From contig CAZXGT010000008.1 of NCBI GenBank assembly GCA_964639935.1, positions 1-45,743 on the forward strand: 45,743 bases of DNA, read 5' to 3'. Shown piece after piece: positions 14,915 to 24,045 of the stretch. This stretch comes from CALNYS01 sp964639935 (GTDB taxonomy: Bacteria; Planctomycetota; Phycisphaerae; Phycisphaerales; UBA1924). The position numbers were made by a program, and so were the translations under genes. The notes under the pieces are model-generated. The model was not told the origin of the DNA. It searched no databases and saw only the letters and a program-made list of their open reading frames with translations. Each line of letters begins with the position of its first letter. Positions within the stretch are counted from its first letter, which is position 1.

Positions 14915-17900
14915 GTGAGCACGACCGAAACACCGATCCGAGACCGTACAAAGACCGCTCCCGGCTTCGTCCATCTCCATCTGCACTCGGAATACTCGCT
15001 TCTTGACGGGGGCAACCGCCTCGACAAGCTGGTCCGCCGAGTCAAGGAGCTCGGGATGGACTCGGTCGCGGTGACCGACCACGGGAACCTCTTTGGCGCG
15101 CTCGCCTTCTACGAGACGGCCCGGCGCGAGGGCGTCAAGCCGATCCTCGGGTGCGAGGCGTACGTGGCGCCGCGGTCGCGCCATGATCGGACGCACACCG
15201 GCGTCGCCGACGGCGGGCACCACCTCGTGCTCCTGGCTGAGAACGAAATCGGGTGGCGGAACCTCATGCGGCTCGGTTCTCGGGCGTACCTCGAGGGCTT
15301 CTATTACAAACCGCGCGTCGATCGCGAGCTGCTCGAGCAGTGGTCCGAGGGCCTGATCGCGATCAACGGACACCTGGGCTCCGAGCTCGCGTTCCATCTG
15401 GTCGAGTACGAGAAGACGAAGGAGGAGGCGCACTGGGAGAAGGCTCTGGAGGTCGCCGGGTGGCACCAGCGGGTGTTCGCGCCGACGGACGCCGGGCCGC
15501 GGTTCTTCGTCGAGCTCCAGCATCACATCACCGAGCAGAACGTCATCAATCCGCACCTGATCCGCCTGGCCGGGGAGCTGGATCTGCCGCTCGTGGCGAC
15601 CAACGACTCTCACTTCCTCACCGCGGAGGATCACGACGCGCACGACACGCTCATCTGCATCGCCACCGGCCGCGTCAAGACCGACGCCGATCGCATGCGC
15701 TACCCGCATCAGCTCTACGTCAAGAGCCCCGAGGAGATGCGCGAGGCCTTCGGCGTCTACGGGGACGTCGGCGCCGAGGCCTGCGACAACACCGTGCGGA
15801 TCGCCGAGCGCTGCGATCTGGAGCTCGAGTTCGGCAACCACGCGCCGGTGGTGAAGGTGGTCAAGCCCGAGGCGCCCAAGGCCTACCGGGGCGAGGCGGA
15901 CCTGACGGGGTGGTTCAAGGCGTTCTGCGCGGACTTCGCGGTCGAGCCCTTCGATGAGGAGACGGAGAACCTCTCGGCCGAGGACCTGAAAGAGCAGTGC
16001 GACGCCACGCTCCGCGAGCTCTGCGAGGCGGGGCTGATCTGGCGGTACGGCGCGATGTTTGCGCCCGGGGCGCCGGAGCCTGACTCCGAGCGGGAGCGAG
16101 AGCGCAAGGCGGCGATCCTCGCGCGCCTCGACCGCGAGCTCGGGATCCTCGCCGACAAGCTCATCAGCGCGTACTTCCTCATCGTGTGGGACTTCGTCAA
16201 CTGGGGGCGCCAACGCGGGATCCCGGCCAGCGCCCGCGGCTCCGGCGTCGGCACCATGGTCGGGTACCTGCTCGGGCTCTCCAACGCCTGCCCCGTGGAG
16301 TACGGCCTGCTCTTTGAGCGCTTCACCGACCCCGACCGCACCGAGTACCCCGATATCGATATCGATCTCTGCCAGGACGGGCGGGCCGAGGTGATCGACT
16401 ATGTGCGCGAGAAGTACGGGCACGTGGCGCAGATCATCACGTTCGGGACGCTCAAGGCCAAGGCCGCGGTGCGCGACGTGGGGCGCGTCCTCGAGATGCC
16501 GCTGCCGGAGGTCGACCGCGTCGCCAAGCTCATCCCCGAGCACCCCAAGATGACCCTCGACCGCGCGCTCGAGGAGGAGCCGGACCTGCGGAAGCTCTAC
16601 GAGAGCGACGCGAGCGTCGCCCGCGTCATCGACACGGGCAAGCGACTGGAAGGGCAGGCGCGCCACGCGTCGGTGCACGCGGCCGGCGTCATCGTCGCGA
16701 CGCGCCCGCTCGAAGAGCTCGTCCCGCTCTACAAGCAGTCGACCTCCGAGGACGTCGTCACGCAGTGGGACGGCCCCACGTGCGAGCGCATCGGCCTGCT
16801 CAAGATGGACTTCCTCGGGCTGCGCACGCTCTCGGTCATCGAGCGCGCCAAGGCGCTCGTTCGCGAGTCGCTCGACGAGGCGACGATCAAGCGCTCGATC
16901 GGCTGGGAGGAGGGCCGCGAGGGCGACCCGCTCGACCTCGACCGCCTCGCCTTCGACGATCAGCGCGTCTTCGACCTCTTCCGCCGCGGCGACACCACGG
17001 GCGTGTTTCAGTTTGAATCCGGCGGGATGCGCCGGCTCCTTCAGGAGATGAAGCCCGACCGCCTCGCCGATCTCATCGCCGCCAACGCGCTCTTCCGTCC
17101 GGGGCCGATGGACCTCATCCCCGACTACAACAAGCGCAAGCACGGGCAGGCGCCGGTGCCGAAGGTTCACCCGATCGTCGATCGCTTCACCGACGAGACC
17201 TACGGCGTGATGATCTACCAGGAGCAGGTGATGCAGATCGTCCACGAGCTGGGCGGCATCCCGCTTCGCGCGGCGTACTCGCTCATCAAGGCGATCTCGA
17301 AGAAGAAAGAGTCGGTCATCAACGCCAACCGCCCGACCTTCATCGCCGGCGCAGTGGACAAGGGCCTCGCGGAAAAGGAAGCCGAAAACCTCTTCGAGCT
17401 GATCCTGAAGTTCGCCGGCTACGGGTTCAACAAGTCGCACTCGACGGGGTACGCGATCGTCGCCTACCAAACGGCGTTCCTCAAGACGTACTTCCCCAAG
17501 CAGTACATGGCGGCCTTTCTCACCTACGAGAGCCAGGCGCAGAAGGTGGCGGACTGGATCCCGTATCTCGACGACTGCCGCAAGACGCGGCTCCCAAACG
17601 GCGAGGCCGGCATCGAGGTGCGCCCGCCCGACGTGAACCTCTCGGGCGCCGATTTCTCGGTGGTGTTTGACGAGGGCGAGGAGCGCGACCCCAGCCACGG
17701 GCACATCCGCTTCGGCATGCGCGCGATCAAGGGCGCCGGCGCCAAGGCGATCGACGCGATCGTCAGCGAGCGCCGCCGGGCGGGCGCCTACTCGTCGCTC
17801 CACGAGTTCTGCGAGCGCATGCCCCCGGGCGTGGTGACCAAGTCGACGATCGAATCGCTCGTCCGGTGCGGCGCGATGGATTCGCTCCACGGCCGGGCGA

Positions 17901-18766
17901 GCCGCGCGGCGATGTGCGCCTCGCTCGATGACGCGGTCGCCGCCGCGCAATCGGTCGCGCGCGACCGCGCCGCCGGGCAGAACGCCCTCTTCGGCGCCGC
18001 CGATGAGAGCGACGCGCCGCAGGCGGCGGCGCCCGCCCTGGCCCGAGCCGAGCCCTGGGACGAGGCCGAGGCGCTGAGGCTCGAGAAGGAAACGCTCGGC
18101 TTCTACGTCTCGAGTCACCCGCTCGAGCAGCACCGCGACGCCATCGCGACCTTCAGCACCACCGACACGAGCCGCATCGAGGACGCGCCGGAGAACGCGC
18201 GCGTCTGCATCGGCGGGCTCGTGCAGTCGGTGCGCCCAATCGTCACGCGCACCGGACGCAACCCGGGCCAGAAGATGGCGATCGTTACGCTCGAGGACCG
18301 CTTCGGCCCGCTCGAGTGCGTCCTGTTCTCGGAGGCCTACGCGGAGTTCGGGCACCTCGTCAAGAACGACGAGGTCGTGCTGCTCATCGGCTCGGTGGAC
18401 CGGCGGCGCGGATCGACGCAGATCATCGCCGACCGCGTGGCGCCGATCGAACAGGCGATGAGCCTCGCGGCGTCGCTCGTGGTGGAGATCAACGCCGAAG
18501 CGCTCAACGGCCGCGCCGACTCGACGCTCCAGTTCATCCGCGGCGTGATCGCCTCGAGCGCCGGGGGTCCCGACGCGCAGACGCCCATCGATCTGAAGAT
18601 CAACACGGGGACGGCGAAGGTGGTCCTGCGCGCGCCCGAGTCGACGCGGGTCAAGCCGACGCCCGAGCTGCTGGCCCAGCTGACAAGCGGCGGGGAGACG
18701 AGCGCGCACGTGGAGGGCGTGCGGCTCGATGCGCCGCCCCGCAGGCGTCACGCCTACGCCGGGTGA
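14915..18766 (+). CDS. dnaE: DNA polymerase III alpha subunit
   Basis: This is the replicative polymerase, 1283 residues, of the DnaE type. The N-terminal PHP domain starts FVHLHLHSEYSLLDGG (about 18-33). Its metal ligands look largely intact: HxH, D, the His of TDHGN, Glu of GCEAYV, the His of GHHLVLL, and D/H of ATNDSHF; a position that is Cys in Mycobacterium DnaE1 appears to be His. The catalytic Asp pair is in EYPDIDIDLCQDGR (about residues 477-484), and KMDFLGLRTL is near 631. The FAGYGFNKSHSTGYA region is intact. An OB fold (VCIGGLVQSVRPIV) lies near 1100. AGGAGG precedes the GTG start by five bases. The stop abuts the stop of the convergent gene with no spacer. Confidence 0.97.
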   Translation: MSTTETPIRDRTKTAPGFVHLHLHSEYSLLDGGNRLDKLVRRVKELGMDSVAVTDHGNLFGALAFYETARREGVKPILGCEAYVAPRSRHDRTHTGVADGGHHLVLLAENEIGWRNLMRLGSRAYLEGFYYKPRVDRELLEQWSEGLIAINGHLGSELAFHLVEYEKTKEEAHWEKALEVAGWHQRVFAPTDAGPRFFVELQHHITEQNVINPHLIRLAGELDLPLVATNDSHFLTAEDHDAHDTLICIATGRVKTDADRMRYPHQLYVKSPEEMREAFGVYGDVGAEACDNTVRIAERCDLELEFGNHAPVVKVVKPEAPKAYRGEADLTGWFKAFCADFAVEPFDEETENLSAEDLKEQCDATLRELCEAGLIWRYGAMFAPGAPEPDSERERERKAAILARLDRELGILADKLISAYFLIVWDFVNWGRQRGIPASARGSGVGTMVGYLLGLSNACPVEYGLLFERFTDPDRTEYPDIDIDLCQDGRAEVIDYVREKYGHVAQIITFGTLKAKAAVRDVGRVLEMPLPEVDRVAKLIPEHPKMTLDRALEEEPDLRKLYESDASVARVIDTGKRLEGQARHASVHAAGVIVATRPLEELVPLYKQSTSEDVVTQWDGPTCERIGLLKMDFLGLRTLSVIERAKALVRESLDEATIKRSIGWEEGREGDPLDLDRLAFDDQRVFDLFRRGDTTGVFQFESGGMRRLLQEMKPDRLADLIAANALFRPGPMDLIPDYNKRKHGQAPVPKVHPIVDRFTDETYGVMIYQEQVMQIVHELGGIPLRAAYSLIKAISKKKESVINANRPTFIAGAVDKGLAEKEAENLFELILKFAGYGFNKSHSTGYAIVAYQTAFLKTYFPKQYMAAFLTYESQAQKVADWIPYLDDCRKTRLPNGEAGIEVRPPDVNLSGADFSVVFDEGEERDPSHGHIRFGMRAIKGAGAKAIDAIVSERRRAGAYSSLHEFCERMPPGVVTKSTIESLVRCGAMDSLHGRASRAAMCASLDDAVAAAQSVARDRAAGQNALFGAADESDAPQAAAPALARAEPWDEAEALRLEKETLGFYVSSHPLEQHRDAIATFSTTDTSRIEDAPENARVCIGGLVQSVRPIVTRTGRNPGQKMAIVTLEDRFGPLECVLFSEAYAEFGHLVKNDEVVLLIGSVDRRRGSTQIIADRVAPIEQAMSLAASLVVEINAEALNGRADSTLQFIRGVIASSAGGPDAQTPIDLKINTGTAKVVLRAPESTRVKPTPELLAQLTSGGETSAHVEGVRLDAPPRRRHAYAG

Positions 18767-19552
18767 TTACTTCGGCTTGCCGGTGTCGAGGTCCTGCCCG
18801 CGCAGGTGGCGGGTCATGTCCCGCATGAAGAGCGTCACGCGCGCCCGCTGATTCGGGTCGGAATCGGCGCCCTCCCGCTGGGCCCAGCGCATGAACCCCG
18901 CGGCTTCGCCGGAGTCGAGGCGACCGCGGTTTTCGGCCGCGCGCCGCTGCTCGCGCTGGGCGTCTCGGCGAGCGCGCTCCATGCCGTCTTCGACGCCCTC
19001 TTCGCCCGCGTCCATGCCGAAGAGCTCGCGCTGGAGGGCGACCATCTCGCGCAGGCTCTGCTGGAGCATCGCCTCGCGCTCGGCCGCGCCGGCGGCCGCG
19101 TAGCGCTTGGCGTGCATGTCCATGAAGTCGACCATGAGCCGTCGGGCGTTGGTCTGGAGCTGCTCGCGGGCTTCCTCGCGGATGCCGGCGGCGAACGCGG
19201 CGAGCATCGCCGAGGAGCCGGAGTCCATGGAGCGCATCTGATCGAGCAGATCGCGGACGAGGTCGACGCGTTCCTGCACGGGGAGCCGGTTGAACTCGCT
19301 CTCAAAGACGATGGTCTTGAGCGAGCCGGCGAAGGGGTCGCGCGCCTGGCTCTCGGGGAAGCGATCGGCGTCGCTCCCGCCGAAGGCGATCGCCGCGCCG
19401 AGGACGACGCCGGCCAGGGCGATGGCCCCGCCGCGCAGGAGGTCCGCGCGCGATTCTCGCGGTCCGGCGGGCGGGGACGAGGCGTCCTCGGCGCCGACGG
19501 CGTCAAGAAGCGAGCCCTTCCCGAGGTGTTCGTCCGTGCGTGTGTCGCTCAT
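18767..19552 (-). CDS. Membrane-anchored protein of unknown function, downstream of a pseudopilin
   Basis: The 261-residue protein has a polar N-terminus of ~37 residues, one membrane segment (LLRGGAIALAGVVLGAAIAF, about 39-58), and a long charged region. The region after it is predicted helical, with FNRLPVQERVDLVRDLLDQM, then Met- and Arg-rich helices such as GMERARRDAQREQRRAAENR. I do not recognise a family. It begins with ATG at 19552, overlapping the TGA of the pseudopilin gene (ATGA), with GGAGG six bases before the start, so the two are translated together. That pairing suggests a role with the pseudopilin in a pilus-like or secretion apparatus, but this is inference. Its stop directly touches the dnaE stop. 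Confidence 0.7.
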   Translation of the reverse strand: MSDTRTDEHLGKGSLLDAVGAEDASSPPAGPRESRADLLRGGAIALAGVVLGAAIAFGGSDADRFPESQARDPFAGSLKTIVFESEFNRLPVQERVDLVRDLLDQMRSMDSGSSAMLAAFAAGIREEAREQLQTNARRLMVDFMDMHAKRYAAAGAAEREAMLQQSLREMVALQRELFGMDAGEEGVEDGMERARRDAQREQRRAAENRGRLDSGEAAGFMRWAQREGADSDPNQRARVTLFMRDMTRHLRGQDLDTGKPK

Positions 19553-20223
19553 CGTCGGCCTCCAGGGTTGACGTCCGGGAACTCGCCCTGCGCTTCGGCG
19601 CGCGGGTCGACGGTCATCTCGCCGCCGCGCCAGTCGCCAAAGTACACGGCGTTTTTGTCAAACTCGCCCGTGTTCGGGTGCCGGGCGACGGAGTCGGCCA
19701 TCACGGGGAAATCCGGGTTCTGCTCGTAGAAGAGCGTGACGGCCTTCGCGGGGGCCGGGTCGTCGGCGAACACCTCTCGCGCCAGCATCAGCGAGCCCGC
19801 CCAGTACTCATAGCTCGAGTGGCGCCCGACCGGCCCCCGTGGCAGCTGGTAGAGAGCGTCCGGGATGTCCTCGTCGCTCGGGCAGATGAAGATCTCCTCT
19901 GAATCCACGATCGGTCCGATGATCGAGATGATCGAGTCCGGATTGAACTCATCGGGATCGGAACCCTCCGTGAAGATCGAACTGTCGTCGAGCGGGAGAG
20001 CGACCGGGAGCACGTCGTCGTGCGTGTTCATCCAGGTCTGGATGCCCAGGCCGATCTGGCGAAGCTGGGACTGGCAGACCGTCCGCTTGGCTGACTCGCG
20101 CACGTTCCCAATCACCGGGAAGAGGATGCCCAGGAGCACCCCGATGATCGAGATGACCACGAGCAGCTCCACGAGCGTGAAGCCGGGGGCGTCCTCTCGA
20201 CCTGGTCGGCTCCTCGGGGGCAT
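19549..20223 (-). CDS. Type II secretion/type IV pilin-like pseudopilin (planctomycete prepilin family)
   Basis: The 224-residue protein has a short basic leader and the prepilin cleavage/methylation motif GFTLVELLVVISIIGVLLGI near residues 14-33, with Glu at position 5 of the mature protein. The next part, AKRTVCQSQLRQIGLGIQTW then MNTHDDVLPVA, is typical of the large planctomycete pseudopilin family. Planctomycete members often end with an H-X9-DG motif; here the equivalent reads KNAVYFGDWRGGEMTV, with DW instead of DG. The start is ATG at 20223. TAGACT lies five bases upstream on the minus strand. It is cotranscribed with the membrane-anchored protein. A role in a pilus-like structure or secretion is inference. 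Confidence 0.88.
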   Translation of the reverse strand: MPPRSRPGREDAPGFTLVELLVVISIIGVLLGILFPVIGNVRESAKRTVCQSQLRQIGLGIQTWMNTHDDVLPVALPLDDSSIFTEGSDPDEFNPDSIISIIGPIVDSEEIFICPSDEDIPDALYQLPRGPVGRHSSYEYWAGSLMLAREVFADDPAPAKAVTLFYEQNPDFPVMADSVARHPNTGEFDKNAVYFGDWRGGEMTVDPRAEAQGEFPDVNPGGRR

Positions 20224-20228
20224 ACCCC

Positions 20229-20234
20229 AGTCTA
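20229..20234 (-). promoter_or_regulatory. Near-leaderless -10 box before the pseudopilin gene
   Basis: Minus strand TAGACT (20234-20229) lies five bases from the ATG at 20223. GGGG also stands directly before the start, so this assignment is weaker than the six- or seven-base cases. On the other strand GATACT (20279-20284) lies eight bases before the GTG of the phosphatase gene. Confidence 0.35.
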
Positions 20235-20292
20235 GGTCGGGTGGGAGGCGGGGGTTTGCCCGCTCGCCCATCCCTTGCGATACTCGGGCGGC

Positions 20293-20772
20293 GTGAACAA
20301 GGAAACCCCCGAATCCGCTCGCCGGACCAAGAGCCTCCTCTTCGTCTGCACCGGTAATACGTGCCGGAGCCCGATGGCCGAGGCGATCGCGCGGCATCTT
20401 GCGCCATCGGTTGAGCCCGAGGGCGCCGAGACGCTGATCCGCTCGGCGGGCCTCGCCGCCGGCAAGGGCGCTCCGGCCACGCCGGAGGCCGCCATGGCCG
20501 TCTCGACCATGGGCATCGAGCTCGGCGACCACTCCTCCACGCCCGTCAGCGCCCAGATGATCCGCGAGGCGGACCACATCTACGGCCTGACGCGCAGCCA
20601 CGTCGACGCCATTCTTCGGATGGACCCCTCCGCCGAAGGCAAGGTCGAGATGCTCGACCCGGGGCGCCAGGACGTGGCGGACCCCATCGGCGGCGATCAG
20701 GTGCTCTACAACGAGACCGCCGAGCTTCTTCGAGAGCTCATCGAGATGCGACTCCGGGAGATCTTCGCATGA
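20293..20772 (+). CDS. Low molecular weight protein-tyrosine phosphatase family protein
   Basis: The 159-residue protein carries the signature C-X5-R loop as C19-T-G-N-T-C-R25 (FVCTGNTCRSPMAEAI) and the later general-acid Asp in VADPIGG. It therefore belongs to the low-Mr phosphatase family, which includes tyrosine phosphatases and arsenate reductases. The DPIGG form and length favour a protein-tyrosine phosphatase. I took GTG at 20293 as start; a TTG at 20275 in the same frame adds only six residues. The next gene, rpiB, overlaps by four bases (ATGA), so the pair is translationally coupled. In other bacteria the same pair, together with Sua5, is a common neighbourhood. Confidence 0.9.
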   Translation: MNKETPESARRTKSLLFVCTGNTCRSPMAEAIARHLAPSVEPEGAETLIRSAGLAAGKGAPATPEAAMAVSTMGIELGDHSSTPVSAQMIREADHIYGLTRSHVDAILRMDPSAEGKVEMLDPGRQDVADPIGGDQVLYNETAELLRELIEMRLREIFA

Positions 20773-21227
20773 TCATCGCCCTCGGCGCCGACCATCGCGG
20801 CTGCGACGTCTCCAGGCACGTCGCGGCCAAGCTCCAGCAGGCGGGCCACGAGGTCCGCATCCCGATCGAGCTTCAGGAAGACTCGGTCGACTACCCGGAC
20901 TACGCCGCCGCCGTCGGGAAGCTCGTCGGCTCGGGCGAGGCCGGGCGAGGCGTGCTCATCTGCGGGTCGGGCATCGGGATGTCCATCGCGGCCAACAAGG
21001 TCAAGGGCGTCCGCGCCGCGCTCGTGAGCGACGAGCTCGGCGCCCGCATGAGCCGGGCCCACAACGACGCCAACGTCCTGTGCGTCTCAGCCGACCTTCT
21101 CTCGGCGCCCGACATCAACCAGATCGTCAAGGTCTGGCTCGAGGAAGAGTTCGAGGGCGGTCGCCACCAGCGCCGCGTCGACAAGATCACCGCCATCGAA
21201 CGCGAGGCGTGCGGCGCCGCCACCTGA
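20769..21227 (+). CDS. rpiB: Ribose 5-phosphate isomerase B
   Basis: RpiB interconverts ribose 5-phosphate and ribulose 5-phosphate in the pentose phosphate pathway. The 152-residue protein has the family motifs: the ADHRG phosphate-binding start, a conserved VDYPDYA segment, the active-site Cys in VLICGSGIGMSIAANK, and the His in MSRAHNDANVLC. Length and motifs match the family throughout. It begins in the ATGA overlap with the phosphatase gene. A weak hairpin GGGCGA-GCATT-TCGCCC (21237-21253) follows the stop but has only two T after it, so it is a poor terminator. Confidence 0.95.
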   Translation: MIIALGADHRGCDVSRHVAAKLQQAGHEVRIPIELQEDSVDYPDYAAAVGKLVGSGEAGRGVLICGSGIGMSIAANKVKGVRAALVSDELGARMSRAHNDANVLCVSADLLSAPDINQIVKVWLEEEFEGGRHQRRVDKITAIEREACGAAT

Positions 21228-21320
21228 GCGGTTCTCGGGCGAGCATTTCGCCCTTCGATCCCAAGGCCCCCGGCTCTAGACTGGCGCTCGACCGTCGAGC
21301 GTCGCCGGAGCCCACCGCCC

Positions 21321-22561
21321 ATGAGCCAGAACAACCCCCGCCGCCCCGCCTTCGACCCCGCTCGCGCCATGGCCCAGACCAAGCACGAGTTCGGCGAGCA
21401 CGGCGGCGTCAACATGTCGGTCGAGGCCTCCACCACCTTCACCGTCATGGACGCCGACACCATGCCCGACATCTTCGCGGGCGAGAAGGGGCCCGTGCAG
21501 GGCGGGTGCTACCTCTACGGCCGGCACTTCAACCCCACGGTCTTCGCCCTCGGCCGGTCCCTCGCCGCGATGGAGAACACCGCCGCCGGATACGCCTGCG
21601 CCTCGGGCCTTGCCGCCATCAGCGCCGCCGTCATGCAGATCTGCGACGCCGGCGACCACTGCGTCGTCTCCGACACCATCTACGGCGGAACCTACGCCCT
21701 CTTCAGGGACTTCCTTCCCCTCAAGACCGGCATCACCTGCACCTTCGTGGACGCCAACGACGCCGACGCCGTCCGCGCCGCCATGCGTCCGGACACGAAG
21801 CTCGTCTACGCCGAGACGATGGCCAACCCCACGCTCAAGGTTCCCGAGCTGGCGACGCTCGCCGAGATCGCGCACTCCGCCGGCGCCAAACTCGTCGTCG
21901 ACAACACCTTCTGCCCCATGATGGTCACGCCCGCCAATCACGGCGCCGACGTCGTCGTCCACTCCCTCACGAAGTTCGTCAACGGCGCCTCGGACATCAT
22001 CGCCGGCGCCGTCTGCGCCTCCGAGGAGTTCATCCAGCAGCTCATGGACCTCCACACGGGCGCCCTCATGATCCTCGGCCCCACCATGGACCCCACCGTC
22101 GCCTTCCACATCGCCATGCGCCTCCCGCACCTCGGCGTGCGCATGGCCGAGCACTCCCGCCGAGCCCAGCTCTTCGCCGAACGCCTCGAAGACCTCGGCG
22201 TCCCCGTCCACTACCCCGGCCTCGAATCACACCCCGACCACGAACGCCTCAAGGCCATGCTCAACCCCGGCTACGGCTTCGGCGGCCTCCTCGCGCTTGA
22301 CCTCGGCTCCGAGTCTCGCGCCCAAGAGTTTATGGAACGCCTCCAGAACAGGCACGCCTTCGGCTTCATGGCCGTCAGCCTCGGCTACTTCGACACCCTC
22401 ATGTCCTGCTCGGGCAGCTCCACCTCGAGCGAGATGACCGACGAGGACAAGGCCAAGGCCGGCATCTCCCCCGGCCTCGTCCGCATGTCCCTCGGCCTCA
22501 CCGGGAACGTCGAAGACCGCTGGCAACAGCTCGCCGAAACCCTCGACACCCTCAACATGCT
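21321..22561 (+). CDS. Cys/Met metabolism PLP-dependent enzyme (cystathionine gamma-synthase/methionine gamma-lyase type), 3' end in gap
   Basis: The first 413 residues are seen; the last part falls in a sequencing gap. This is a fold-type I PLP enzyme of the Cys/Met-metabolism group. The PLP lysine is K218 in VHSLTKFVNG, the ring-binding Asp is D194 in VVDNTF, and the phosphate-binding and substrate Tyr is in YGGTYALF. RPDTKLVYAETMANPTLKVP is also typical. Members include cystathionine gamma-synthase, gamma-lyase, O-acetylhomoserine sulfhydrylase and methionine gamma-lyase. The methionine gamma-lyase cysteine (YGCT) is absent (YGGT), so I do not name one. TAGACT (21277-21282) would start transcription near 21289, right at a hairpin GCTCGA-CCG-TCGAGC (21286-21300). 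The gene is convergent with fahA. Confidence 0.88.
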
Positions 22562-22661
22562 NNNNNNNNNNNNNNNNNNNNNNNNNNNNNNNNNNNNNNN
22601 NNNNNNNNNNNNNNNNNNNNNNNNNNNNNNNNNNNNNNNNNNNNNNNNNNNNNNNNNNNNN
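22562..22661. other. Assembly gap (100 N)
   Basis: Exactly 100 N, the conventional size for a scaffold gap of unknown length. It removes the 3' ends of both the PLP enzyme gene and fahA. I compared the two flanks and found no duplicated end here, unlike the second gap. Confidence 0.99.
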
Positions 22662-24028
22662 GCCGCCTCGACGATCCCCCGGCACTCCCCAAACCCGATC
22701 CGCCGGTACCCCTCGCGCTCGCAGTACCCGCGCAGGATCACCTCGTCCCCGTCGGCGAGGAACTTCCGCTCCTCCCCCGTCGGCAGCTTGATCGGCGTCC
22801 GCTCGCTCCCGGGCACCACCTTCGGCGGATTCGCGAACGGATCCCCGTCCCACGAGAGCTCGAGGAGCGAGCCTCGGCTCTCACGCGTGGGGCCGCTCAC
22901 CGTGCCGCTCGCAAGGAGGTCGCCCGTCTGCATGTTGCACCCGTTGCTCGCGTGGTGGGCGAGCATCTGCGCGGGCGTCCAGTACATGTCCTTGCCGTTG
23001 CCGCGGGAGAGGCGCACCGGCTCCATGCCCTTGTCGCGCATCTGCTTCGACGCGAGATACACCTCGACGGTCATGTCGATCCCGCCCTGGCTCTTGTTCC
23101 GATCGGAACTCAGGTGAGGCAGCGGCTGCGGGTCTTCGCCGGCGCGCTCGAACGCCGCCGTGCGGAAGGGCGCCAGCGCCTCCATCGTCACGACGTAGGG
23201 CGAGAGGGTCGTCGCGAAGCTCTTGGCGAGGAACGGCCCGAGCGGCTGGTACTCCCACTTCTGGATGTCCCGCGCCGACCAGTCGTTGACCAGGCACACG
23301 CCGAAGATCCGATCCTCCGCCTCGTCGACCGAGATCGTCCGCCCCGCCTCGTTCCCCCGCCCAACGAAGTACCCGATCTCCATCTCGTAATCGAGCAGCT
23401 TGCACGGCCCGTACTCCGGCGGGCCGTCGTCGATCGTCTTGCCCGGCAGCAGCTGTCCTTTCGGACGTCGCACGGGGCCGCCCGAGATCATCAGGCTGCT
23501 CGCGCGCCCGTGGTAGCCGATCGGGATCCACTTGTAGTTGGGCAGCAGCGGGTTGTCCGGGCGGAACATGCTCCCGACATTCGTCGCGTGGTGCAGCGAG
23601 GCGTAGAAGTCCGTGTAGTCGCCGATCACGAAGGGCATCACCAGCTCGGCGCCGTCCGCGGGCTTGAGCAGCTCGTCGCGGTCCGGGTGGTCCTTGAGTT
23701 TCGTCGAACCCTTCTTGAGCAGGCCCTGGATCTGCGCGCGGAGGCGCGCCGCCGAATCATCCTCGGCGATGTTGTCGACAGTGAAGAAGGACCAGTCGTC
23801 CTCGCTCAGGTCGAAGTCGTCGGTCGCCGCCAGGGCGTTGAGGTCCAGGAGCATGTCGCCGATGCGCACGACGACGCCGATATAGGCGTCCTCCCCGTCG
23901 CGCTCGATCGCCATGGCGAGCGGCAGGTTCTGGATGGGAAAGAGCGAGTCGTCCGCGTTGGCGGACTCCACCCAGCTCTCGAGGTTCGGGTCGTGCGTGT
24001 CGTTGATCTCAAAGTGCGTCGAAGCCAT
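22662..24028 (-). CDS. fahA: Fumarylacetoacetase, 3' end in gap
   Basis: FahA hydrolyses fumarylacetoacetate to fumarate and acetoacetate, the last step of tyrosine catabolism. About 455 residues are seen. The full family pattern is present: DYTDFYASLHHATNVGSMFR with the catalytic Asp/His region, the Glu-X-Glu metal site in LLDYEMEIGYFVG, NDWSARDIQKWEYQPLGPFL with Asp and Lys, and LTHHA-like MLAHHASNGCNMQTGDLLA with SGTVSGP. The segment near the gap reads YRRIGFGECRG, which is close to the normal C-terminus, so only a few residues are likely missing. GAAGGA precedes the ATG at 24028. It follows an uncharacterised conserved gene by 17 bases, and the pair looks like an operon. No homogentisate dioxygenase is visible here. 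Confidence 0.95.
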
Positions 24029-24045
24029 TCGCCATTCCTTCAGAA

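Noticed and set aside
14861..18751. A 1296-codon open frame on the minus strand opposite dnaE, and a 1058-codon one at 6032-9208.
   Set aside because: Antisense to clear conserved genes; arises from high GC with few stop codons, and the translations are low-complexity His/Arg/Leu-rich with no family resemblance.
21237..21253. Hairpin GGGCGA-GCATT-TCGCCC after rpiB as a terminator.
   Set aside because: Stem of six pairs and only two T afterwards; too weak to call.
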